Source of the DNA: CAZOWL01 sp964583605
GTDB taxonomy: Bacteria > Pseudomonadota > Gammaproteobacteria > Chromatiales > Chromatiaceae
Length of the DNA stretch: 23,794 nucleotides
Reading direction: 5' to 3'
NCBI GenBank assembly: GCA_964583605.1
Contig: CAZOWL010000071.1
Span: 1 to 23,794, forward strand
The notes under the pieces: model-generated
Seen by the model: the letters and a program-made list of their open reading frames with translations, nothing else
The model's database searches: none
Told to the model about the DNA's origin: nothing
Position numbers and translations under genes: made by a program
Shown here: positions 8,695-16,407 of the stretch, one piece after another
Layout of the letters: every line of letters starts with the position of its first letter
How positions within the stretch are numbered: the stretch's first letter is position 1

Positions 8695-8717
8695 TGTGAC
8701 AGCGCGAGCGCAGGACG

Positions 8718-11417
8718 ATGGCTTCAGATTGGCCGCAGACGCTTCAGGAGCTGGCCGCGGGGCTAGCGCAGAGAGCCCAGCAGGTCGCCGTCACGCAACT
8801 GCGCCGCGACGACAGCAAGGATTGGAGCTACGCGGAGCTCAGCGGACAGGCGTCAAGTCTCTGGGCGAGGCTCAGCGCCCTAGGGGTGGGGGCGGGTCAG
8901 CGCGTCGTCCTCATCGCGCCGAGCTCGCCGAGGTGGATGATCGCCTGTCTCGCACTGCTCGAAGGCGGGGCTGTTCCCGTGCCCGTCGACAGTCAGGCCG
9001 GTGGCGACGACCTGACGACGATTCTGACGAGCAGCGGTGCCCACTGGGCCTTCGTCGGCCCGCAGCAGGCCGCACGCGTGCAGCAGTCCTCTGCGGCGCA
9101 GCGTATCCGCCTGCTGCCGCTTGACGATCAGGAGACGGCCGCGACGGGTGACGGCGGGCTCGAGAAGCCGCTCGCGACACCCGGCGACGGCCAGCCTGCT
9201 CGGGTCGATCCTGAAGCGGAGGCGGTACTCTTTTTTACCTCCGGGACCTCGGGCCAACCCAAGGGGGTGCCGCTCACGCACGCCAATCTGCTGAGCAACC
9301 TCCGCGCGATCCTCGATGAAGGCCTCATCACCCCGAAAGATCGTCTGCTGCAGCCACTGCCGCTCCACCATGTCTACCCCTTCGCCCTCGGGATGCTCGC
9401 GCCGCTGGCGGCGGGCATCCCGATCATCCTGCCCTACTCCCTGACCGGGCCGCAGCTGGTCCGCGCCCTGAACGATGGGCAGGCGACGGCGCTCCTCGGT
9501 ATCCCACGGCTTTACTCGGCCCTCTTCTCGGCGATCGAGCAACGCATCGCCGCGGCGGGCGGGCCGGCCGCGGCTCGTCTGTTCAGCGGGCTGTTGCGGC
9601 TGTCCGCGCTGATCAGTCGGCACTCGTCATGGCGCCCCGGCAAGCTGCTCTTTGCACCATTGCGGCGCCGCTTCGCGCCGCGTCTGCGCATGCTGACCTC
9701 TGGGGGCGCCGCCCTGCCGGCAGACCTGGCCTGGCGGCTCGACGGCCTGGGCTGGGAGGTGGCGACCGGGTACGGCCTGACCGAGACCTCGCCGATCCTC
9801 ACCGTAGGCCCGCCCGAGGCCCGCCGCTACGACTCGGCCGGGCGCGCCTTGCCCGGCGTCGCGCTGCGTATCGCACCAGCGCAAGGGGCTGCCCGTGACG
9901 GAGAGGTCCTCGCCAAGGGCCCCAATGTCTTCGGCGGCTACCTCGATCTGCCTGAGGAGACAGCCTCCGCCTTCACCGATGATGGTTGGTACCGCACCGG
10001 CGATCTCGGGCACCTGGACGAGGCAGGTTGGCTATACCTGAGCGGTCGGGCGTCGGCTCGCATTGTCCTGTCGGGCGGCGAGAACGTCGATCCGGAAGCG
10101 GTCGAGAACCGCCTAACGGGCAGCCCGGCGGTGCGCGAGGCGGCCGTGCTCGAGCATGAAGGCCGTTTGGCAGCCTTGCTCGTGCCGACACCGGAGGCCT
10201 CGCGGCAGTATGGCAGTGACGGCCTCGAGCAACAGCTCCGTCGTGAGGTCGCCGAGGCCTCGCGCGAGGCCCCGAGCCATCAGCAGATCGGCACCATCCG
10301 GCTCACGCAGACGCCTTTGCCGCGGACCCGACTCGGGAAGCTGCGTCGCCACCTCCTGGAGGGACGTTTTCGAGCGAGCGGCACAGAGGCCGAGAGGCCA
10401 TCAGCGACCGGTCTCGCGCCCTTCGAGTCGCTCGCCCCCGGGGACCGCCAGCTCCTCGAGGATCCGGTCGCCGAGCGCGTCTGGTCCTGGCTTGGCGGAC
10501 GCTTCAAGCAACACTGGATCACGCCGGATACGAGCCTTCGTCTCGATCTCAATGTCGACTCGCTCGAGTGGGTCAGCCTGACGATGGATCTTCAGGGGCG
10601 CCTCGGCATTGCCCTCGAGGAGACGGCGATCGCCCGCATCGAGACGGTTCGCGATCTGTTGCAGGAGGCCGCGGCCGCTGGCGAGGCCCCGGCGTCGAGG
10701 GCAGATATCGAGGAGCGCCTGCGCGATCCGGAGGCACAGCTCGATGACGACGGGCGTGCTTGGCTGGCGCCGGCCGACGGGATCTATCGACCGCTCGGCA
10801 CCGCGCTCCATGCCCTGTCGCGGTGGGCAATGCGGATAGTCTTCCGCCTTCAGATCGCGGGACGCGAGCACATTCCCGAGACCGGCCCGTGCCTGCTGGC
10901 GCCGAACCATCTCAGCGCGCTCGACCCAGTGGCCATCATCGCCTGCCTCGACTCGGCCCGCCGCCGTCAGACCTATTGGGGCGGCTGGACAGGAATCCTC
11001 TTTCATCGACCCTGGACGCGCCTCATGAGCCGCGCCCTGCAGGTGCTCCCCATCGACCCGCAGGCCGCCCCGATCTCGAGCCTGGCGTTTGGCGCGGCGG
11101 TGCTCGCGCGCGACAAGATCTTGGTCTGGTTCCCGGAGGGCGCTCGCTCAACCGACGGCTCGATCAAGCCGTTCCGGCCAGGCATCGGGACCTTGGCTCT
11201 GCTGCACTCGGTGCCCATCGTCCCCGTACATATTTCAGGCACGGGCAAGGCGCTCCCACCGGGAAGCTGGCGCCTGCGCCCGCATGCGGTAACGGTGCGT
11301 TTCGGGGCCCCGCTCGATCCCGAGCGCCTCGAGCAGGAAGGGGCAGGCGAGACACCAGCCGAACGGCTCGCCGACGCCCTCCGCGAGCACGTGCGAGCGC
11401 TTGCGGAGGCGGGTTAG
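8718..11417 (+). CDS. Acyl-activating enzyme / ACP / PlsC acyltransferase fusion
   Basis: An 899-residue three-module enzyme. Residues about 1-560 form an AMP-forming acyl-CoA/ACP synthetase: TSGTSGQPKG (174-183), YGLTETSP, YRTGDLG, SGGENVDPEAVE and a C-terminal GKLRR lysine near residue 540. Residues about 580-660 are a carrier-protein domain, with the phosphopantetheine Ser in DSLEWV at 615. Residues about 690-890 are a PlsC-type acyltransferase, with NHLSALD (730-736) and FPEGARS (805-811). A plausible role is to activate a free fatty acid, hold it on the built-in carrier and transfer it to a (lyso)phospholipid or glycerol-phosphate acceptor. This is inference, by analogy with Aas, whose domain order is the reverse and which lacks this internal carrier. 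No predicted membrane segments stand out. Confidence 0.88.
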   Translation: MASDWPQTLQELAAGLAQRAQQVAVTQLRRDDSKDWSYAELSGQASSLWARLSALGVGAGQRVVLIAPSSPRWMIACLALLEGGAVPVPVDSQAGGDDLTTILTSSGAHWAFVGPQQAARVQQSSAAQRIRLLPLDDQETAATGDGGLEKPLATPGDGQPARVDPEAEAVLFFTSGTSGQPKGVPLTHANLLSNLRAILDEGLITPKDRLLQPLPLHHVYPFALGMLAPLAAGIPIILPYSLTGPQLVRALNDGQATALLGIPRLYSALFSAIEQRIAAAGGPAAARLFSGLLRLSALISRHSSWRPGKLLFAPLRRRFAPRLRMLTSGGAALPADLAWRLDGLGWEVATGYGLTETSPILTVGPPEARRYDSAGRALPGVALRIAPAQGAARDGEVLAKGPNVFGGYLDLPEETASAFTDDGWYRTGDLGHLDEAGWLYLSGRASARIVLSGGENVDPEAVENRLTGSPAVREAAVLEHEGRLAALLVPTPEASRQYGSDGLEQQLRREVAEASREAPSHQQIGTIRLTQTPLPRTRLGKLRRHLLEGRFRASGTEAERPSATGLAPFESLAPGDRQLLEDPVAERVWSWLGGRFKQHWITPDTSLRLDLNVDSLEWVSLTMDLQGRLGIALEETAIARIETVRDLLQEAAAAGEAPASRADIEERLRDPEAQLDDDGRAWLAPADGIYRPLGTALHALSRWAMRIVFRLQIAGREHIPETGPCLLAPNHLSALDPVAIIACLDSARRRQTYWGGWTGILFHRPWTRLMSRALQVLPIDPQAAPISSLAFGAAVLARDKILVWFPEGARSTDGSIKPFRPGIGTLALLHSVPIVPVHISGTGKALPPGSWRLRPHAVTVRFGAPLDPERLEQEGAGETPAERLADALREHVRALAEAG

Positions 11418-11604
11418 CCGGATCGGGCCAAGCGCCTCGGATCCTGAATGACGATTCCTAAGCAACCCAAACATCACCGCGGACGGCAACGAACTACGAA
11501 ATGCCTGGTGGTCCTGCCCACCGAGTGCGTCAAATGCCCCGCTGCGCGCGACAAAACCGGCCGTTCGCGCGCGCTAGGCCGAGGTACGCCGCCGGACTCT
11601 GACT
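11418..11604. other. Intergenic region before dispersed repeat copy A
   Basis: No gene recognised. A GCGCGCG/CGCGCGC stem (11544-11550 with 11566-11572) could be a weak terminator for the acyltransferase fusion, but it has no T tract. The region continues into dispersed repeat copy A and then about 110 bases of leader before the second DUF4168-like gene. Confidence 0.35.
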
Positions 11605-11724
11605 ATGAAATTCGCGAAGCACCTTTGCTCCCTCGCCCTCTGGTGGAGGGTTGGGGTGAGGGAACGATCAGGGGCGAGGCGACATTTCATCGTCCGGGGT
11701 GGCTCGGCTCGCCCCATGATCGTT
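11605..11724 (+). repeat. Dispersed 120-bp hairpin repeat, copy A
   Basis: Starts ATGAAATTCGCGAAGCAC and ends CCCCATGATCGTT. The first half holds CCTCGCCCTCTGG...GGTTGGGGTGAGG. The second half is a hairpin, AACGATCAGGGGCGAGG (11663-11679) against GGCTCGCCCCATGATCGTT (11706-11724). It matches the copies at 14534, 20438 and (inverted) 23685. It has no long open frame of its own. It resembles non-autonomous palindromic intergenic repeats (REP/MITE-like). Confidence 0.85.
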
Positions 11725-11835
11725 AGCGGCAGTACGCGTGGCATACATCATGCTTAAAGCTCCGTGCCGGCCGCTTACGGGCGGGCGGACCATCCTCACC
11801 AACACATCCGTCCAACAGAACGGAGGAGCTAAGAC

Positions 11836-12306
11836 ATGCGAAACACGACCATCATCCAATTGTGCGCCCTGACCACCGCCCTGTGCCTCCCCGCCCTGGC
11901 TGCGGCCCAGTTCCCATATTCGGCCTGGACCTGTGCCAGGCCGGGTGGGGAGCAGGTGTGCAGTCCGGCGAAGATCCCGTCACAAGGGGAGTCAGTGCTC
12001 TGGGGCGAGACCCCTGACGCACCCGATGTGGCCGCCGTACAGGAGCCGGTTAGCGAACAGGAACTCAACGCCTTCGTGAGCGTCTTCTCCAAGACCGAAG
12101 CGATCTCCCAGGAGTTCACCAAGTCGCTACCCGCGAATGCCAATGCCGACGACACAAAATCGCTTCGCGAGGAGGCGCATCGCAAGGCGCTGGAGGCCAT
12201 GAAGAGCGCGAATATCTCGTTGTCGGACTATAACGAGATCGCTGCCTTCTTGAGCAAGGACGCGGAACTGCGCCGACGTGTGATCCCGTCGATCAGTCAG
12301 TCCTAG
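11836..12306 (+). CDS. Exported DUF4168-like protein, copy 2
   Basis: A 156-residue paralogue of the protein at 7795. Signal peptide residues 1-24 (ending PALAAA), then the same mature start QFPYSAWTC with Cys at mature positions 9 and 18. After a linker (WGETPDAPD, like WDETPSTPD in copy 1), the helical DUF4168-like region carries FSKTEAISQEFTKSLP, SLREEAHRKALEAMK, SANISLSDYNEIAAFLS and RRRVIPS. GGAGGA (11822-11827) precedes the ATG, and its leader CCAACAGAACGGAGGA is shared with copy 1. Function unknown. The duplication of both gene and leader implies shared expression or relatively recent duplication. Confidence 0.85.
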   Translation: MRNTTIIQLCALTTALCLPALAAAQFPYSAWTCARPGGEQVCSPAKIPSQGESVLWGETPDAPDVAAVQEPVSEQELNAFVSVFSKTEAISQEFTKSLPANANADDTKSLREEAHRKALEAMKSANISLSDYNEIAAFLSKDAELRRRVIPSISQS

Positions 12307-12358
12307 TCAGATCGACAGGCGGCACGCATCGCCGAGGATATCGCGGGCCCGGGTATTG

Positions 12359-12423
12359 TGCCCACTCCTTTTGCCCGCTCCTTGTGCCCGCTCCTTGTGC
12401 CCGCTCCTTGTGCCCGCTCGGGG
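12359..12423. repeat. 13-bp tandem repeat, about five units
   Basis: Unit TGCCCGCTCCTTG. Units start at 12359 (two differences), 12372, 12385, 12398 (three identical) and 12411 (the last diverges after TGCCCGCTC). It lies between the convergent ends of the second DUF4168-like gene and the DUF2269 gene. It is followed by a short perfect palindrome, CCGCAGAC-A-GTCTGCGG. It may act as a bidirectional transcription barrier or simply be a slippage-prone microrepeat. Confidence 0.85.
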
Positions 12424-12547
12424 CCGCAGACAGTCTGCGGGCGGGCCCGCGCGCCGGATGCGTAGCGCCGACATGCTCGCCGAGCGGCTATCCTCCCACT
12501 CGGCGCGGCCATGGAGGGCCACCGCGGAGGGCCTGCCGCTTGGCCGA

Positions 12548-13015
12548 TCACGCAGTCTTCGCAATCATCAAGTAAAGCGGAATAAGTAGAAGCACCGTCG
12601 CCAGGACGCCCCAGACGTTCCAATGCCATGAGAGGCGCCGGTAGGACTCCGGGATGACCCCATGCGCCGAGAAGCGGCGTGCCTGCCGCGCCTGCACGAC
12701 CTGGATAGGAACCAGGACGAACAGCCAGATCAGCCCAGCACCGTAGAACCAGACCTGGCTCCAGAAGAGCCAACCTTGGGATACCAGATCCAGACCGGCG
12801 CTCCAGGCCATTCCATAGCCGCTAACAACGATGAGCACCACGCCGGTGACCGTGAAGGCCCAGTCGTTCCAGAGGACCATGCGCTGTGAGAAGGCGATCA
12901 CTACCGGTTGCTCGGTGTCATCAGCGAACAGCTTCCACATGAAGGTGACGCTTACGTTGCCCAAGAGAAAGATGACGCCAATCAGGTGTGCGCTCTTCAT
13001 TAGGAAATATTCCAA
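12548..13015 (-). CDS. DUF2269 family integral membrane protein
   Basis: A 155-residue protein with four or five hydrophobic segments: about residues 7-27, 50-68, 83-106 and 132-152. It is a likely inner-membrane protein of the DUF2269 family, function unknown. The start is TTG at 13013-13015, supported by GAGGAGGA six bases upstream and by the MEYFLMKSAHLIGV N-terminus, typical of the family. The in-frame ATG five codons later is too far from that ribosome-binding site. His11 and the conserved LFxSHRLV-like NDW region are seen, but no catalytic role is known. It is divergent from the DUF502 gene; the 158-base space between them should hold both promoters. Confidence 0.8.
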   Translation of the reverse strand: MEYFLMKSAHLIGVIFLLGNVSVTFMWKLFADDTEQPVVIAFSQRMVLWNDWAFTVTGVVLIVVSGYGMAWSAGLDLVSQGWLFWSQVWFYGAGLIWLFVLVPIQVVQARQARRFSAHGVIPESYRRLSWHWNVWGVLATVLLLIPLYLMIAKTA

Positions 13016-13173
13016 GGCGTGTCCTCCTCATGCCCTATCGCAGGCCAGCTTGCCGTGCTTCATCGCGGCTGCCCTTCTGCCATCGAGGGAATCGTAAACG
13101 CCATGCCACTCGAATTGTACGCGAGTTGCAAAAGGTGGCGAGACAGTTTGCACACAGCTTCGGGAGTAGACCA

Positions 13174-13785
13174 ATGCACCTCGCCACCATAGCGGGCCGC
13201 TTGCGCAACTTGTTCCTGCAGGGCATCGCGCTGCTGGCGCCCCTCGTGGTCACGATCGCGCTGCTCATCTGGGTCATCCGGTCCGTCGAGGTATTCGTCG
13301 GAGACCTCCTGCGCCAATTGCTCCCGGCAGACTGGTACGTGCCGGGGATGGGGCTCGGCGCCGCGGTCTTGTGCACGCTGGGCGCTGGCCTGATCGCCAA
13401 TCTGTTTTTGGTGCGCTGGCTCGTCCGGCTCTTCGAGCACGTCGTCGATCGCATCCCGCTCGTCAAGAGCCTGTTTCAGGGGCTCAAGGATGTCGCCCGT
13501 TTCCTTACCCAGAGCGGCGATCAGGAGCTGGGCCGCGCCGTTGCCGTTGAGATTCAGGGACTGCAACTGGTCGGCTTCGTCATGCAGGAGAGGGCCCATC
13601 TGCCAGGCCAACAACGCGGGGACGCGGAACACCGGGTCGCCGTTTACCTGCCGATGAGCTACCAGGTGGGGGGCTACACGCTCTATCTGAGCCGGGACTG
13701 TGTCCGACCCCTGGGCATCAGTGCCGACCAGGCGATGCGGGCCGTGTTGACCGGCGGCTCCCTAACGCTCACGGATGAGCTATAG
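13174..13785 (+). CDS. DUF502 family membrane protein
   Basis: A 203-residue protein. Two N-terminal membrane helices (about residues 13-35 and 57-82) are followed by the family signature VVDRIPLVKSLFQGLKDVAR and a soluble C-terminal domain with GFVMQE, VAVYLP and GGYTLYLSRDCVRPLGISAD. DUF502 proteins are inner-membrane proteins of unknown function found widely in proteobacteria. The ATG at 13174 has GGGAG about 10 bases upstream. Earlier in-frame ATGs (from 12988) fall inside or beside the divergent gene and give non-family residues. Complete. Confidence 0.85.
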   Translation: MHLATIAGRLRNLFLQGIALLAPLVVTIALLIWVIRSVEVFVGDLLRQLLPADWYVPGMGLGAAVLCTLGAGLIANLFLVRWLVRLFEHVVDRIPLVKSLFQGLKDVARFLTQSGDQELGRAVAVEIQGLQLVGFVMQERAHLPGQQRGDAEHRVAVYLPMSYQVGGYTLYLSRDCVRPLGISADQAMRAVLTGGSLTLTDEL

Positions 13786-13837
13786 ATGGGCTGTTCGTAT
13801 CCAATACGGATTTAGACGCCACTTCAGGAGGTTGCTC

Positions 13838-13996
13838 GTGCAGACACCGGCCCACATTCTCACCCACATTCGCCGAGTGCGCGAGGCGCGCGCCGCCGAT
13901 CCCGACGCTCACCCGTTCGCACATCAGCTGCGCATCGAGACCGGCGAGACCTGGCGTCTCTCCGGCGAGGTGGCAAGCATCGCGACTGGCCCTTAG
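13838..13996 (+). CDS. Small unknown protein, possibly frameshifted
   Basis: GTG at 13838 has a perfect AGGAGG (13826-13831) six bases upstream, strong evidence for translation. The 52-residue product, MQTPAHILTHIRRVREARAA then DPDAHPFAHQLRIETGETWR, is basic and His-rich; I do not recognise it. After the stop at 13994-13996 another frame continues without a stop as QVRQVHPGDRASEACLAI then AAARAKGGWTA, ending near 14114. It looks protein-like and may be the original C-terminus lost by a frameshift near 13970-13985. It lies between DUF502 and chaB, in the same direction. Confidence 0.5.
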   Translation: MQTPAHILTHIRRVREARAADPDAHPFAHQLRIETGETWRLSGEVASIATGP

Positions 13997-14141
13997 AGGC
14001 GAAGGCGCCAACCTTCCTCGAGCACAGGTCCGTCAAGTCCATCCGGGCGACCGCGCATCCGAGGCCTGTCTCGCGATCGCCGCGGCGCGGGCGAAGGGCG
14101 GGTGGACGGCGTGAACCGCCTCAATGAAAAAGGGTGAAGCA

Positions 14142-14369
14142 ATGCCTTACGACCAGAGCTCCGATTTGCCCGACTCGGTGCGAAACAGCCTTCCGAGCGC
14201 CGCTCAAACGATCTACCGGAAGGCGTTCAACAACGCCTGGCAGCAATACAGCCGCGCGGAGGATCGGCTCGATGATGCCTCGCGCGAGGAGACGGCTCAC
14301 CGGGTCGCGTGGGCGGCGGTCAAGAGGTCCTACAGGAAGGAGAACGATCGCTGGGTAGCGAAGGATTGA
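14142..14369 (+). CDS. chaB: ChaB family protein
   Basis: A 75-residue protein of the ChaB family, annotated historically as a cation transport regulator because of its link to the E. coli ChaA antiporter; its molecular role is not established. It shows the full family pattern: MPYDQSSDLPDSVRNSLPSA, AQTIYRKAFNNAWQQY, DASREETAHRVAWAAVK and a closing KENDRWVAKD. The ATG at 14142 gives the MPY start normal for the family, with AGGGTGA 4-10 bases upstream. An ATG six codons earlier (14124) lies before that box. No chaA gene is nearby. Confidence 0.85.
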   Translation: MPYDQSSDLPDSVRNSLPSAAQTIYRKAFNNAWQQYSRAEDRLDDASREETAHRVAWAAVKRSYRKENDRWVAKD

Positions 14370-14533
14370 GGCGCTCGCTCCCAGCCGGAGGGCCGTTGGG
14401 TGCCTCTCGGCGTCGTGCGGCCGCGGGGGTTTTGCCCACTGCGCTGCCTGCATGCCACCAGCACGGCCACGGCCCTCTGGCAGGTTATCGGCATTCTTTT
14501 TGCGTTTCTTCCTGCCAGACAGAGGCCCTTACC

Positions 14534-14652
14534 ATGAAACTCACAAAGCACATTGGCTCCCTCGCCCTCTGGGAGAGAGTTGGGGTGAGGGAACGATCAG
14601 GGGGAGGCGACCTTTCATGGTTCGGGGTGGCTCGCCTCGCCCCATGATCGTT
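14534..14652 (+). repeat. Dispersed 120-bp hairpin repeat, copy B
   Basis: The same element as at 11605 and 20438, starting ATGAAACTCACAAAGCAC and ending GCCCCATGATCGTT. It includes TTGGGGTGAGGGAACGATCA. The most diverged of the three forward copies (GGGGGAGGCGACC instead of GGGGCGAGGCGAC). It lies between chaB and the OtsB-like gene. Like copy C it is preceded by CTTACC. The 340-base space 14370-14709 holds nothing else I recognise. Confidence 0.85.
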
Positions 14653-14709
14653 ACCGCGACCGCGGCTCGTCAGCGCGACGGGGGCGGCCGGCCGGCCCGC
14701 GGAGCCACC

Positions 14710-16383
14710 ATGCCCGATCATCAGATTGCCCTCACCCTGTCCCGAGCCCGGCTCGATGCCGTCCTCTTCGATCTCGACGGCGTCGTGACCGACACCGCTC
14801 GAGTCCATGCCGCCGCCTGGAAGGCCATGTTCGACGACTACCTGCGCGCGCACGGGGCTCGGAAGGGCGAAGATCATGGTCCCTTCGACGCGGATCGCGA
14901 TTACCGGCGCTACGTGGATGGCAGACCACGCATCGAGGGCGTCGAGCACTTCCTCGCGTCACGCGGCATCGACCTCCCCACGGGGGACCCCGACGACCCG
15001 CCCGGGCGCGAGACTCTGTCGGGGCTCGGCAATCGCAAGAACCGCCTGTTCCGTGATGCCCTCGGCGAGCAGGGTGTGCATCTCTATGGCTGCGCCGTGA
15101 CGCTATTGCAGCGCTTGCGGGCATCGGGCTTTCGCGTCGCCGTGGTCACGGCGAGCAAGAACTGTGACCTGATCCTGCGAGAGGCGGGCATTGCCGATCT
15201 CTTCGACGCGCGCGTAGACGGCGTGGAGGCAAAGCGTCTGAGCCTCGCTGGCAAACCGGCCCCGGACACCTTCCTTGAGGCCGCTGCCCGGCTCCGCTGC
15301 GGGCCCGCGCGCACGGCGGTATTAGAGGATGCCATTGCGGGTGTCTGCGCCGCGCACCGAGGTCACTTCGGCCTGGTCGTCGGTGTCGACCGCGACGGGC
15401 AACCGGACGCCCTCGCCAACGCCGGCGCCGACTGGGTGGTTCGTGACCTGTGCGGGCTGGGAGTCGAAGCTGCAACCCTAGAGATGAGCTCGGTCGGCCC
15501 ACCGCTGCTGACCGAGGCCACCGGCTTCGCGCGACTGCTCACCGCGCGCCGCCCGGCGCTCTTTCTGGACTATGACGGCACCCTGACGCCCATCGTCGAC
15601 CGCCCTGAGGACGCCAAGCTCGACGAGCCGATGCGCGCGGCGCTCGGCGCCGCGGCAGCGGTGATGCCGGTGGCCATCATTTCCGGACGCGACCTCGAGG
15701 ATGTGCGCGCACTGGTGGGTCTCGAGGGTCTTGTCTATGGTGGCAACCACGGCTTCGACCTCCGCGGGCCGAATCTCCGCTTCGAGCTGCCCGAGGCCCT
15801 GAACGCGCTGGAGGACTTGGAGCAAGCGGAGGGGGAGCTTCGCGCGCGGCTCGCGGGTGTCGCCGATGCACGATTGGAGCGCAAGCGCTTCGCCATCGCC
15901 GTGCACTACCGGCGCGTCGCCGATGCAGACGTCGCGCGGGTGGAGCGCGCCGTCGCCGCGGCCGCCGACGGCCGGCCGGCGCTGCGGCGAACCGGGGGCA
16001 AGATGATCTTCGAGCTGCGCCCCGCCCTCGACTGGGACAAGGGCCATGCCGTGCGCTGGCTGCTCAGCCGACTGGGCCTGGACCGGCCGGACGTGCTGCC
16101 GATCTACATCGGTGACGACGACACCGATGAGGACGCCTTCCGTGCGCTCGCCGAGCGCGGCGGCATCGGCGTCCTGGTGGCGGAGACACCGAAAGCGAGC
16201 CTCGCCACCTTCCGCATCCCCGACGCCGCCGCGGTACGCGCGCTGCTGGCGTTTCTGACCGAATCCGAGCGGCGTGGGAGGCAGAAACAGGTCGCCGAAT
16301 CCGGGCCGGCACGCGGCGAGACCCGGCTAGCCCCGATGAGCGGCGAAGCTCAGGGCCGGGTCCACGGCCGCGACGAGCGCTGA
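14710..16383 (+). CDS. Beta-phosphoglucomutase / trehalose-6-P phosphatase fusion
   Basis: A 557-residue protein with two HAD domains. Residues 1-255 resemble beta-phosphoglucomutase: DxD motif LFDLDGVVTD (D21, D23), VAVVTASKN, KPAPDTFLEAA and LEDAIAGV. Residues about 275-525 are OtsB-type: FLDYDGTLTP (D287, D289), IISGRDLEDV, GGNHGFDLRGP, WDKGHAVRWL and GDDDTDED (468-475). It should remove phosphate from trehalose-6-phosphate and interconvert beta-glucose-1-P and glucose-6-P. The ATG at 14710 has GGAG nearby. The frame ends at TGA 16381-16383, but the same frame reopens at once into a GH65 module. The order betaPGM-T6PP-GH65 matches mycobacterial OtsB1, so this may be the first part of a split protein. 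Confidence 0.85.
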   Translation: MPDHQIALTLSRARLDAVLFDLDGVVTDTARVHAAAWKAMFDDYLRAHGARKGEDHGPFDADRDYRRYVDGRPRIEGVEHFLASRGIDLPTGDPDDPPGRETLSGLGNRKNRLFRDALGEQGVHLYGCAVTLLQRLRASGFRVAVVTASKNCDLILREAGIADLFDARVDGVEAKRLSLAGKPAPDTFLEAAARLRCGPARTAVLEDAIAGVCAAHRGHFGLVVGVDRDGQPDALANAGADWVVRDLCGLGVEAATLEMSSVGPPLLTEATGFARLLTARRPALFLDYDGTLTPIVDRPEDAKLDEPMRAALGAAAAVMPVAIISGRDLEDVRALVGLEGLVYGGNHGFDLRGPNLRFELPEALNALEDLEQAEGELRARLAGVADARLERKRFAIAVHYRRVADADVARVERAVAAAADGRPALRRTGGKMIFELRPALDWDKGHAVRWLLSRLGLDRPDVLPIYIGDDDTDEDAFRALAERGGIGVLVAETPKASLATFRIPDAAAVRALLAFLTESERRGRQKQVAESGPARGETRLAPMSGEAQGRVHGRDER

Positions 16384-16407
16384 GCTCGGCAAGCACGGAG
16401 CCCCGAG

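Noticed and set aside
12288..12316. GTCGATC / GATCGAC inverted repeat over the stop codon of the second DUF4168-like gene, considered as a terminator
   Set aside because: The stem is only 7 bp, partly inside the coding region, and no T tract follows.
12359..12423. Tandem repeats considered as a CRISPR array
   Set aside because: The 13-bp units are directly adjacent with no spacers and no cas genes are nearby.
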